The position numbers and the translations under genes were made by a program. From Diplolepis rosae (Eukaryota > Arthropoda > Insecta > Hymenoptera > Diplolepididae), in the NCBI GenBank assembly GCA_030998225.1, contig JAPYXD010000680.1:17372501-17436500 (forward strand): a stretch of DNA of 64,000 bases, read 5' to 3'. A model generated the notes under the pieces. The model saw only the letters and a list, made by a program, of their open reading frames with translations. It searched no databases and was not told where the DNA came from. Below, piece by piece: positions 35,443-45,937 of the stretch (position 1 is the first letter of the stretch; each line of letters begins with the position of its first letter).

Positions 35443-35714
35443 CTCTCTAAATCTGAATCAGTCAAATTTTCACTGTTTGAATCAGTGATTTGCCTTTTCA
35501 CTGATTCATCAGTGAAAAGATATTTTTCACTGTTAAATCAGTTAATTTTCACTGATTCACCAGTGAAAAATATTTTCTTCACTGTCAAATCAGTGAGTTT
35601 TCACTGAAATAATCAGTAAAATTTGACTGATGTACAGTAACCTCTTTTTAGCTATTTGAATCAGTTAAATTTCACTGATAATCAGTAGATTTTGACTGAC
35701 TCAAATTTAGAGAG
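35443..35714 (+). mobile_element. 272-bp ATCAGTGA-rich MITE, copy 2
   Basis: It begins CTCTCTAAATCTGAATCAGT and ends TCAAATTTAGAGAG, flanked by TA (35441-35442 and 35715-35716). About a dozen mirrored TCACTGAT/ATCAGTGA words fill it. A partial third relative starts at about 62529. Confidence 0.9.
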
Positions 35715-36124
35715 TAGAGAATTATTTATTGATGCAAATTTTCCAGAATGCTTGACAAATCACTTTTTTTCAGATATCTTAATATTTTTGCTACGCATAA
35801 ATTAAAAAAATATATTATCCACAAGATAAAATACAAAAAAATCATAATTCGACTTCAGTCATTCTTAAAATTGATTCTTAATAAAGTTTAAAAACTGCAA
35901 TCGTTTCTACCTGACTTCTAATATGTAAAGAAACTTTTAGAGAAAAATTTCCACGAACATTTTACATCCCTATAAATCGAATTAGTACCTTTTTTTTGAA
36001 TTATTACATATCATTCCACTAACTGTCCTCTATTTGAAAACACTAGTTTGTTTAAAAGTTGCCGAAAGAGATGGCGGAAGATTATATTCAAAAAGATATC
36101 ATTCAGTGTGACACGATTTCGCAT

Positions 36125-36409
36125 TTATGTATCTAAAGCCTCTTGGAGGTTCTTCATAGTTCTCAGGTTTTTCTTTTCACTCTGCAAAATGCATTTCGTA
36201 GATGGATAGTTGTGACTAGAAGGCAAGAAAAGAAGAAACGCAAGTCTGCTGATGGTTCCTTTGCGATATGGAAGCTTGGCAAATATTAGACCAATCCGTA
36301 CCGTCATTCCGCGTCGCCCCAAGACCACGACGATGTTTTCATTTAATATCCTTCTTGAATGCAACGTCGACTCACATCTTGCATTCAGGGAAAAGATTGC
36401 GAGAGTCAT
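36125..36409 (-). CDS. Doubtful 94-codon ORF in a GC-balanced island
   Basis: The surrounding 36120-36560 has clearly more even base composition than its neighbours and matches none of the repeats. The ORF begins MTLAIFSLNARCESTLHS and ends MKNLQEALDT with no known domain, signal or splice evidence. It could be an exon, an untranslated region or unrecognised old element sequence. I list it only because the composition shift is real. Confidence 0.2.
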   Translation of the reverse strand: MTLAIFSLNARCESTLHSRRILNENIVVVLGRRGMTVRIGLIFAKLPYRKGTISRLAFLLFLPSSHNYPSTKCILQSEKKNLRTMKNLQEALDT

Positions 36410-36672
36410 TTTCCGTGACTACTGAGAGATGTCGCCTTTGAGATAGTGAACACTGTCAGCAAGCGCATGAGACCGTGGCTGCTATACTGTACGTTGTACA
36501 GGTGCCATTTCTCCTGACCCAAGAGATTACCGAGGATGCATATTACCGAGGCGAAAAATTCGTTGCTGGGCTTCAAATAAATGGTGTAAGGGAAATGAGA
36601 ACTGTGAAATGTACAGGAACAATTTTGGCTAAGAGAAATCTATGAATAATAGAGATATGAAGAATGAAAATC

Positions 36673-37100
36673 CCCTACACAGAGAAAATACATTAGGGAA
36701 ACTTTACCGAAAAGTAAAGTAAAAGGGGGACAAAACGACATTTTGTAAATGTTTAAGCCCATGAATAAACCAAAACAGCTGACTAAATTAATAAAATCAG
36801 TTTCCCGATTTCCCCAAGACTTCAACAATAATGAATTTTTTTAGCTGTAACTTTAAGACATAATAAAGGACATATTAGCGAATGGTTTTAGACTTCAATT
36901 AGTTCTAAGCAATAAGAAAAACCATTCCTGTTTTACCGACACGAACATTTTTTTAATTGTAAAAAAATAATTAGAGTCTACAGGTGTCTGCTAATATGTC
37001 CTTTATTATGCCCCAATGTTTCAGCTGAAAAATTCATTATTGTGGAAAAATCTTGGGGGAAACTGACTTTAATGATTTAGTCAGCTGCTCCGGTTGATCC
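36673..37100. mobile_element. CACAGAGAAAAT-type element with a 105-bp inverted repeat
   Basis: It begins CACAGAGAAAATACATTAGG and repeats the GAAACTTTAC / GGGGGACA layout of the 28974 element. Positions about 36767-36880 and 36985-37088 are reverse complements (CAGCTGACTAAATTAATAAA with its mirror; ATAAAGGACATATTAGC with its mirror). Confidence 0.65.
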
Positions 37101-37523
37101 ATGTCCTGAATATTATTTTATTGATTCATCAAATACTAAATTTGATATAATACCACAAAGTACAGTGAAATCTCAGATCGTTAAGTAAAAATTAAGTAAA
37201 ATGAATCTAAAATGAAATAAAGATTCAATATACTGTGAGAAAATATAGCGAAAAATTAAGTAAAATAATTACTAATACGTCACTGAAATCGTACATGACT
37301 GTATGGTAAAATTGAATGGCAGTGACGGAAAAAAAAAACTTTCGACCTTAATGGATAGATTTTCGTTTTTGTTGTATGTTACAGTTATGACGAGAAAACC
37401 TTCCGGTAGTAACGGTGGTTATCAAAAAATATACATCAGATAGGGTGCTTTTGCTTTGCCATTTGTAAGAATAAAATTTCAAATGTCATCAATTTTTATT
37501 CGTTAATTTTACAGAAATTGAAT

Positions 37524-38942
37524 AAAAAAAATTTGCCCGCTTCGCGGGCACATTCTCATCGCGCGCTTCGCGCGCAAGTTTGAGCGCGCCTAGGGCGCGC
37601 GATTCGATCGTCGCGCTTCGCGCTCCGTTCTTTCTGAACCTCGCGCTTCGCGCTCGGTCTTGTGCTCTTCGCATACATTTAAGTTTATTTCTTATATTTT
37701 GATACTGAAGCTCAAACCAATTTTATAATAATATTACAGATGATGTGAATTACACATTTTCTCAAAGTCACTGAATTTCTTTTTGAATTTAAGTGAAACA
37801 GGAAATTCAATTTACTTAAGGCTCTATCGGCCTTAAGGAACACATTCTCATCATGACACTCGCGCTTCGCGCTCGATTTTCTGTATACATTTCAGTATAA
37901 ATTTTTAATAAATTACATGATTAAAAGAATTTACTTTTTTCCACATATCTAAAAAGGAAAAACAATCGTAGACTTTATTTAAGGAAACGATTTTGCAGAA
38001 CAACGCTTATTTCGTATCTCACATATTTTGGTGAAAAAAATCGAATTTTTTCAATATTAAAAATCAAAACATAAAAAATACATCCTGTCCCGAAATTTAT
38101 TTATCAGAATTTGTAGACCTCATTTAGGCAAACAATTTTCCATCTAAATGTTTTTTTTGCATCTCACATATTTTGTCTAAAAAATGGAATTCTTGAATTT
38201 TAATCGTATTTTTTGGAATTGAAACGAAAAATATATGTTTTTTCAGAAACTGTGTGAGACAAAATTTGTAGATCTTTTTGAAACGAACAACTTTGTATTC
38301 TTACGTTTTTTTCGTATTTCACATATTATTGTTAAAAAATTGAATTTTGGATTTTCAATAGTTTCTTTTTTAATTAAAAAGAAAAATATGCATCTTATGA
38401 AAAAATGTTATAATTCAAATTTGTAGGTCTTTATGTATTCAATAATATTGTATCATAACGTTTTTTCGTATCTCGTATAATTTAACTGGAAAATGGAATT
38501 TTGATATTGACTTTTTTCGAATTTGAATATGCTGTAACATTTCTAATTTTGATTTAATCAAAAAATGTTATTAGGATAATTTTTAGAGATTTATGAGCAC
38601 TATCAAAAACCAGGATTGGAATTTTTGATTTTTTCAAAAAATTATTTTCAAAAACACAAAAGTAGTGCTCCATCCCTCAATTTTGATTGGATGTGGCTGG
38701 TTAACGAACTTGTCCTTACTTTTTCGGCTCCGATAAAGTGTACCAAAGCTCAATTCAATCTGATAATTCTATCGAGAGTTATGCCGCACACGACCTACAG
38801 ACAGACAGACAGACACTTTCGTAAAAACCATTTTACGAAAATGACTCAGGGGGTCTCAAAACGTAAAGATTTGATGAAAATTTCGAAAGTCATTTTTCAC
38901 ATAAAACCAATACCTTCTCATCCAGGATGAGAATGTAAAAAA
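37524..38942 (+). repeat. Hairpin-rich dispersed repeat, copy C (full length)
   Basis: Full structure in order: A-run; hairpin TGCCCGCTTCGCGGGCA; ACATTCTCATC; GCGCGCTTCGCGCGC and GCGCGCCTAGGGCGCGC palindromes; TTCGCGCTC units; an AT-rich body; palindrome TTAAGGCTCTATCGGCCTTA; a second ACATTCTCATC with CTCGCGCTTCGCGCTCGA; four tandem blocks of about 130 bp each resembling GTATCTCACATATTTTG; a CAGA microsatellite near 38808; and the 3' hairpin TTCTCATCCAGGATGAGAA followed by an A-run. The inverted ends are ACATTCTCATC / GATGAGAATGT. A 104-codon frame at 38616-38930 also occurs in copy F but lies in a fast-changing region. Confidence 0.85.
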
Positions 38943-39320
38943 CGATATGTTTTAACTTGATTTGTTTCTCTGGAATAAAGTTTTGGAGTTAAGCCTAATT
39001 CCCATGCTGTCACTACGGCGTTCCCCCTTTAGTAAATAAATCCTTGTCTTTCATCAAGTAACGTGATATAATGTAGTTTTTCCCGAAATTAATAATGTTC
39101 ACTTTACTTTTACATAATATTAATTATTTCTTTCAAATTAATCACAAATTGCAAAATATTCCGCAGGTATTCATTTTTATACATGACAAATTACAATCCG
39201 TTACCATGGTAACAATAAGTTAGTTACTCACCATTCTCAGGATGGAATGCAAAAATCACAACCGAGCAGGAATTTCATTATTCTTTAATACAATATCGAT
39301 ATATATTGAATATTTTTCCC

Positions 39321-39665
39321 TATACAGAGAAAATCTATTTGCGAAAGATTACTCAAAAGTTAAGGAAAACGGGGACATAGAGACATTTGAGAAATATTTA
39401 ACGATTAAAAAACGAAAAAAATAAGTACCTAATTAAAAAAAACCTATTTATTTATAAATAGGACGATTTTTATATTGACAAAAAGTTGAATCGATTTTAA
39501 ATAAACCTCATTCGACAGCTGAAAAAAGCGTAAATTTCATGGTGTGCACATATTTTTTAATGAAATGTAAATGTGTTTTACCATACAGTCATGTAAGATT
39601 TCAGTGATAGTATTTACGATACCTAACTAAATTATGTGAAAATTCACCAATTAATTTTCTCCATG
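39321..39665. mobile_element. CAGAGAAAAT-type MITE, about 345 bp
   Basis: The left end CAGAGAAAATCTATTTGCG is mirrored by the right end AATTTTCTCCATG. Internal GGGGACATAGAGACA matches the sister elements at 28974 and 36673. The right half (ACCATACAGTCATGTAAGAT) recurs inverted near 37270-37310. Confidence 0.6.
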
Positions 39666-39733
39666 TGGGATAAATTACAATTTTATAAAAATTTATATAT
39701 TCAAGGGAATGCTACTAATATTGTCATTTTTTA

Positions 39734-40819
39734 ACACGTGGATCAATAAGTCCCGGGACTAACTAGGAAAAACACATTTTTTTGTCAAAACTCGACTTTA
39801 TTCGTCAACATAGTCTCCTTCAAAAGCAACACAATCAGTCCAGCGCTTCTCTAACATTTCAATACCTTTCTTGTAGGATTTATCTTTGGCCTCGAAATAA
39901 GCGTTCGTTTCGGCGATGACTTCCTCGTTGGAGTAGAATCTCTTTTCTTGGAGCATTTTTTTGAGGTCTGCAAACAAGTAGTAGTCGCTGGGGGCCGGAT
40001 CCGGTGAATATGGTGCGTGCGGAAGTAATTCGAAGCTCAATTCATTCACTTTTGACATGGTAGCGAGCGACTTGTGACACGGCGCATTGTCTTGGTGAAA
40101 TATTACTTTTTTCTTCTTCATTTGGAGCCGTTTCTCACCGATTTCGTTCTTCAAACGTATCAATTGGCCAATGTAACGTTCGCTATTGATCGTCTTACCT
40201 TTTTCAAGGTAGTCGATGAACAAAACTCCATGAGCATCCCAAAATACTGAGGCCATAACCTTACCGGCCCACATTTGCGTTTTTGGCCGCTTTGGACGCT
40301 TCTCACCGACTGCAGTCCACTCGGCTGACGACCGCTTTGACTCCGGAGTGTAGTGATGGATCCAGGTTTCGTCCATTGTCACATACTGACGCAAAAAATT
40401 CGGTTTATTTCGGCGGAATAACTCCAAACAGCGCTCGGAATCAACGACACGTTGTCGTTTTTGATCCACCGTGAGCAAACGCGGCACCCACATTGACAAC
40501 AGCTTCCTCATAGACAAATGTTCATGCAAAATAGCGTACACACTGTCGTATGATATCTTTAAGATCTCAGCTATCTCACGCAATTTTAATTTGCGGTTTT
40601 CGAAAACGATTTGGTGGGCTTTTTTAACGGTTTCCGGTGTAACTACCTCATTTGGCCGGCCGGAGCATTCAGCATCACTGTAACTCGTGGACCAAACATC
40701 AGAATGTCATGAAATTTTTACAAATATCTTTTGAAGGTTGGTACTCATGAAAAATCATACAGAACTTTTGTTGGCAACGCCATATACGTGTCAGTCCCGG
40801 GACTTATCGATCCACGTGT
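39734..40819 (-). mobile_element. mariner element with both terminal repeats, 1,086 bp
   Basis: Inverted ends ACACGTGGATCAATAAGTCC (left) and the mirrored ACGTGT at 40819 are flanked by TA on both sides (39732-39733, 40820-40821), the standard mariner target duplication. It is the same family as the relic at 8409. Compared with that copy it lacks about 190 bp covering the start codon and first part of the transposase, deleted between two GAT words (near 40675). Confidence 0.9.
39798..40583 (-). CDS. mariner transposase, N-terminally truncated, catalytic triad intact
   Basis: This 261-codon frame encodes most of a mariner transposase, the enzyme that cuts the element out and joins it at TA sites. 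Visible parts are: REIAEILKISYDSVYAILHE, the second helix-turn-helix; WVPRLLT, the linker matching the WVPHEL motif; MDET with the first catalytic Asp (residue 71); FWDAHGVLFIDYLEKGKT; HQDNAPCH with the second Asp (165); and PYSPDPAPSDYYLF with the third Asp (200). Exactly 34 residues separate the last two (D,D34D). The frame remains open upstream to about 40690 without a proper start, because the first exon region was deleted. Full-length relatives have about 345 residues. It is therefore probably not a working enzyme, though recently active. Confidence 0.85.
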   Translation of the reverse strand: MREIAEILKISYDSVYAILHEHLSMRKLLSMWVPRLLTVDQKRQRVVDSERCLELFRRNKPNFLRQYVTMDETWIHHYTPESKRSSAEWTAVGEKRPKRPKTQMWAGKVMASVFWDAHGVLFIDYLEKGKTINSERYIGQLIRLKNEIGEKRLQMKKKKVIFHQDNAPCHKSLATMSKVNELSFELLPHAPYSPDPAPSDYYLFADLKKMLQEKRFYSNEEVIAETNAYFEAKDKSYKKGIEMLEKRWTDCVAFEGDYVDE

Positions 40820-40821
40820 TA

Positions 40822-41310
40822 CATTCTCATCATATGAGAATGTATTAATTTTATGGGAAAAATGGCTCGAAATTTTCATCAATTCTTTACAGTTTGAAAA
40901 TCCCTGAGTTCAAAAAAATGGTATTTACGAAAGTTCCTGTATGTCTGTCCGTCTCTGTCTGTCTATAGGTCGTATACTCGATAACACTCGATAGAATTAT
41001 CGGATTGAATTGAGCTTTGGCATACTTTATCGGAGCTGAAAAATTAAAGACGAGTTCGTTAACCAGCCATATCCGACCAAAATTGTGGAAATAAGAGCAT
41101 TTTTTGTGTTTTCGAAAAAAACTTTTTAAAAAAATCCAAAATTCCAATACTGCTTTCTGACATTGCTCATTAATCTCTACTAATGATCCCAATAACATTT
41201 TTCGATTAAACCAAAATTAGGGAAGTTACAGTATGTTAAAACTTGAGAAAAGTCAATATCTGAATTCCATTTTTCAGTTAAATTATACGAAATACAAGAA
41301 AAAGTTATTT
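40822..41310 (-). repeat. Hairpin-rich dispersed repeat, copy D (3' part only, diverged)
   Basis: Starting at ACATTCTCATCATATGAGAA, it follows on the - strand the last 480 bp of copy C, including the GTCTGTC microsatellite near 40940 and ATAGAATTATCGGATTGAAT. The mariner at 39734-40819 inserted at its edge. Confidence 0.7.
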
Positions 41311-43182
41311 CAAAATTGTTTGTGAGCCAAAAAGGGATCGGTATTTAACAACTCCAGGAGCGCGCCTTACGAAGCGAGACAAATCCGGTCAGCGCTCTGT
41401 ACATAAATTCGAATATTTCGGAAACTATCTATCGGCCCACACCAAAAATTTTATGAAACCTTTTTTACACATTAGTAAACATCTTTAATTCAAAAAATCA
41501 AAAAACCATATAGTCCGACATCGAAAAAATCGTATTTGTTTATAACATTTGTAAAATTTGCTGCTTAAATAACAAGAACAATTTTTTGTTCATATTTTTA
41601 TGAAAAGTTCATACGAATAACAACATTTTATTATCAGCAAGTTTTGTTCGACGTTGAATAGTTTTTGAATAATCAGTGATTGAAAAATGTTCATTTCCAA
41701 ATTCAAAATTTGAAAAAACCGTATCTTGTGAAAAAAAAAAAATTTTCGAAATAAAAAATACGTATCGATTATTTTGCTCCAGAAAATGCTAGAAAAAATT
41801 TTTGTCTATATTAAAATTTTAGTTGTAAATCTGATATGGAATGACCTATACATATAATTTTTTAAGAACTTATTGGGGTAAACAACTTTCGTGTTATGCC
41901 TTTTTTTGTGTCTATAAGAGGAAACGAGAATTTCGATTATTCTTTTCGATATTTTTATAAAGTACAGATTCTAATTCTTTCTTTACAATCATAATCATTA
42001 AGCGTGGAATTCTGTATTCTCTGAAATTATCAAATTATTCTTTGTCTGGTTCATGAATCATCTTTTCCTAGTTATGCTTCTATTTTTTCACATGCCACAA
42101 TAGATCGTAGTACTGAGCATATATCAAACATAATCGGACATGTACATCAGGTTATTCTGACAGTCTATGAAGATTCTTGTTTACAAAATGACAGAAGTTA
42201 AACTAGTTGATTGCCATCTAGATACTCGTGCCTGATAATACAGTTATGTATGAATGGGGACAAAAGAAAGCCTGACGATCGATTGTGAAAATTGAATATT
42301 GAGAATCATCGATGATTATCATTGGCTAATCCTAACTAACGAGATGGCGCAGATTCAATGCTGCTGTTGAACACGGAAAAGATTTTATCGCTTCGCTTGT
42401 AACATACTTCGCTAATCTTGGAAGACATTAATTACTTTTAATTACGTATAACTATATATAACATTCGATACCTTCAATTTGGTTCCATCAAGTCAATTTT
42501 TAACTCCTTTTTCAACTCAGAAGTAGAAATATTTGAAATTTAAAAAAATTACTTGTTAGATAAGTGTAGCTTTTATGATCGGAGCTAATCACTTAATTGC
42601 ACAAATTAGTCATTTTTAATTTTTCGAACCCTTGAGGGGTATAAGAGTGACTGATTTAGTTCGCGAGTGAAACTGTTCGGATGAAAATTTGCGAGTTCAC
42701 AAGTAATTAAATTCTCTCCCTCGCGGTAGTCCACCTTGGAACAAATTCTTTGCTCTGAACGTTAATTAATTAACGTGTATCAACAATAATTAAACTCATG
42801 TGTTACGGAAAAGACCTCCTCGTAAGTAGAAATAGAGCGATATGTGGTTCGTTAGTCTGGCTACCATATGCTAGTAATTTAACAATTTCCACAGAAACAT
42901 ATTTTCATATCTTTCAATATTTAATTGAAGTTCCATACTTTTATTATGGAGTTCTCCTTTACTTGACACTTGTAAGTGAAAGTTACACCTACAATGAAAT
43001 TAATTGACAAGTTAATTGACATTTAATTATATATTTTTCGCATAAGTAGGATACAATTTACGTGATTTTTTATATTTATTTTATATTTATTAAGTTCTGA
43101 TATCAATTTAAAAGTTTTAAGAATCTGATATTTTATTTCTATTGAAATAGAATTTAGTTTTCTTGATTTTTCAAATAAATAT
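41311..43182. other. Intergenic stretch downstream of the 43-kb gene
   Basis: No exon or element was recognised. Bases just below 43183 may be the 3' untranslated part of the gene on the - strand; an alternative reading frame continues there to 43023. Confidence 0.4.
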
Positions 43183-43667
43183 TCATCCAAACTGATAATT
43201 CTTGCAGTTATTTTCCTTTTTCTTGGCTTCTGAGTCCGAAAAAGAGACGGAAGTATGGTTTTCTTCTGGACAGATGAGGCGTGATTTCTGACTGACCTGG
43301 GAGCTAACATTTTTCCATGAATTAATACTCAAGTTAGAAGTTGATAAATAATTTGAACTATCGCTTTTGTATAGGTCCTGATTTAATCCGTCCGTTTCCG
43401 GTAGTAATACTTTGTATTTTCCCCCCAGAATGGAAACTCCGCGAGAAATGGCTCGCTCGATTGCACTTTCTGTAGATGCTTTCTGACACTTCATGAATTC
43501 AATATCTTTCCGGAGAAGACACATCTGAAATATTTCACATTTTGTTAAATGTGAAAAATATATTTGTAAAAAATTATAGAAAATTTAACCTCCTCTTCCA
43601 ATCTCTTTATCCTGTCAATGTCCAATTTTGCTTTACAAGGGACTTCTTTTTGATCCTTTTTCGACAT
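43183..43667 (-). CDS. Two-exon gene for a 139-residue coiled-coil protein of unknown function
   Basis: Exon 1 is 43590-43667, beginning MSKKDQKEVPCKAKLDIDRI and continuing KRLEEE. A 65-bp intron follows (43525-43589; donor GAG|GTTAAA, acceptor ATTTCAG). Exon 2 is 43183-43524, joining in phase as MCLLRKDIEFMKCQKASTES and continuing IERAISRGVSILGGKYKVLL. Residues about 18-50 have heptad-like spacing and suggest a coiled coil; the C-terminal half is Ser/Asn/Lys-rich and likely disordered. Coding evidence is the phase-compatible intron, long open frame and balanced codons compared with AT-rich flanks. A second frame (43023-43310) stays open across the 3' 128 bp and beyond, with basic KPRKRKITARIISLDEYLFE, so a frameshift or alternative splice could change the C-terminus. 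The intracellular role is unknown. Confidence 0.6.
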
Positions 43668-44140
43668 TTTTATAATTTTTTTAATTATGATTAAATATAG
43701 GAAAGTTGTATTTCAAAAAATATTTAAACGCATGCTTAAAAGTGAAAAATTTTGCAAAATGGTTAAGTTTTAGGATCTGAATTTGTCTTTATTTTCTTTG
43801 GTATGAAATCAGTAAATTAGATATTTAAGCATATATATATTCATGTAATATTTAAAATTATGTAAAAATCATACGATAAAAGCACCAGTCGTTGACATGT
43901 TATGAGACAATTCATACTTTAGGAACTAAATTGACTTATAAAATCTTAAATATTAAAATGCTTATGGTGACATATACATTACTCAAAACTTAATGCAGAA
44001 TACAATAAAATGGTTAGTTTTTTACAAAAAATGGACGATAACTTGCAAAATCAGTAAAAGGAAATACGTAGTAGCAAAACTCTAGTTCTTGGGACTTAAA
44101 ATAGAAAGTATAATTTTAATTTAATAAATTGAAATCGTTC
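43668..44140. other. AT-rich upstream region of the 43-kb gene
   Basis: This would hold the promoter and 5' untranslated region of the - strand gene. No TATA box at a convincing spacing or other element was identified. Confidence 0.35.
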
Positions 44141-44144
44141 TGTG

Positions 44145-44190
44145 GAAAAGGAGACGCATTCGACTGCGCTGGGATTCGAGCCCAGGCCTA
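44145..44190 (-). other. tRNA-T-arm-like cassette, second copy
   Basis: On the - strand CTGGG-CTCGAAT-CCCAG (44169-44185) forms a T-arm-like stem-loop matching the B box. It is followed by GCGCAGTCGAATGCGTCT and TTTTCCACAGAA, as in 23575-23637. Here the left terminal TTTCTGTGGAAA arm is absent or lost. Confidence 0.5.
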
Positions 44191-44763
44191 TCGATAGAAA
44201 CGTGCTATATGTAGTTGAAATTGTCCTTAACTACTTTTTATGACTGAAACGGAACAATTGTTGACCAGTCAGTATATGTACAAAAAGTGGTCGCCTCGAC
44301 AAAGTAATGTAGTCACAGTGACTATATATACATGTATCAATGGTGACTGAAAATATTCCATTACAGAAACCATGATTGAGGCACTGTTGAGACATTTTTA
44401 CCTGGTACTATGGTAACCAGATATTATAATTGTATTCATTCCTATTATATATAGTATATAGTTTATAAATTGAATTTATCACAACTTAAACTATAAAGTA
44501 GAAAAATGGGGAAATAATCATCAATGGCAATATTCAACGAGGACTCTGAAACTGTTTAATTATTTTTTACGGAGTGTATAACTGACATTAGTTTTTTCTC
44601 GTTTTCATGAGTGTAGACAGTAATCGTCGGTACGATTTTTTAATAGTCAAAATCGGCTGTCCTTGCCTGGTTAAAACAACAAGTTTCCTTCGTTTTGTTC
44701 ACTCCTTGTTTTCTACTACATTTTTCCTGGACACTATGGCCATGTGCTATTTTTCTCTGTGAA
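44191..44763 (-). repeat. CACAGAGAAAAATAG-type element
   Basis: On the - strand it begins CACAGAGAAAAATAGCACAT (right end near 44752). Its other end, GTAGTTGAAATTGTCCTTAA and GTAGTCACAGTGACTA, matches inverted sequence at 52860-52990 in the split element. No gene is encoded. Confidence 0.6.
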
Positions 44764-45937
44764 TTTTTAGATAACATTTTTACCTAAATTAAGTTAATAA
44801 AGAAAATAATGAAGTTAGGTTGCCAGCATAAAAATTATATACATAATTAACTCTCATTTTTATCAAGCTCTTGTTATTTTTTTGCAATATCCACAATAAA
44901 TGAAGCAGTTTTATTGATCTAAAACGTTACAGTGACAATATTGAAAAGTTCCATCAGCTGAAGGTATTTTTTAGAAAACGCATAAAAATGAATTCAAGTA
45001 TCTATCGAATGAAAGTGTAACTATTTCATATAAGTTGAATATATATTTTATCTAAAAATGACAGTGGAATTCATCTGGATTAGGCAAAATACGCAAAATA
45101 CCTGAATTTTTTTATTATTTCAAGAAAACTAGAGAAGAGCGCCAACGACTGGTCTTCTCACCCCACATTGATAAAATGTTTAGAAAAAAGATTGACCAAT
45201 TATAGTCTGCAGGAATTCCTATAATTGTCATCTCTTAGATTGATCTCAACCAATGCAATTGAAATGTTTGTGGGTGTAGAATATTTTTTTAAATGCACTT
45301 TCAACAATCAGTGAGACATTTTATTTTGTTTCTGAATATAATAGGAAACTGTACGAAATTTTACAGCACAGTTAAATGCTGAGCTTTACAATAGCTAGAA
45401 TAAAGCTTCAACATTGCGATATTCACTGGATAAACACTTCGAGGAAGAATTCTATGGTTACGGGCAGCCGTTGAATGTCACGTAACCAGCTATAGCCAAA
45501 TAGGCGAACAAACCACCAGTATATATTGGGAACATGCCAGCAGATTCAAATATACTTTAGTATTCGAATACCGTCAACTAGTGTAGGTAACAATGGATAT
45601 TCGTTTACTTAATTCAGAGCTGCTTTTCGTTTCTCAGTTAAATAGAAACAGTTTTGATTGCCCATTCAAGCTAAATTTCGACAATTAAGCTATTTTTAGG
45701 ATATGCAGTAATTATATTGATTAGTCTAAAAAGTTAGTGGCGTATTCCGACAGATGGAGTTAAAAGCAAATATAACTCGGTAAGCACTAGTCGCATTAAC
45801 AAAACTAGACGCGCGTTTCAAATTTGAGACATAAAGCTTTATTTCGCACAAAATTTCATTGAAATCGGTCTAGTGTATCAAAAGTTATTCAAGTTCAAAA
45901 ATGAACTAGAATGAAGTGAAAATTCGCTATATTAATA
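44764..45937. other. Intergenic stretch, nothing recognised
   Basis: No exon, transposase motif or RNA gene was found. Confidence 0.4.

Noticed and set aside
38616..38930. 104-codon frame also present in copy F (53987-54202), suggesting a conserved gene in the hairpin-rich repeat
   Set aside because: It is shortened differently in each copy, runs through a CAGA microsatellite, is disrupted in copies D and E, and has no recognised domain. Shared repeat descent explains it.
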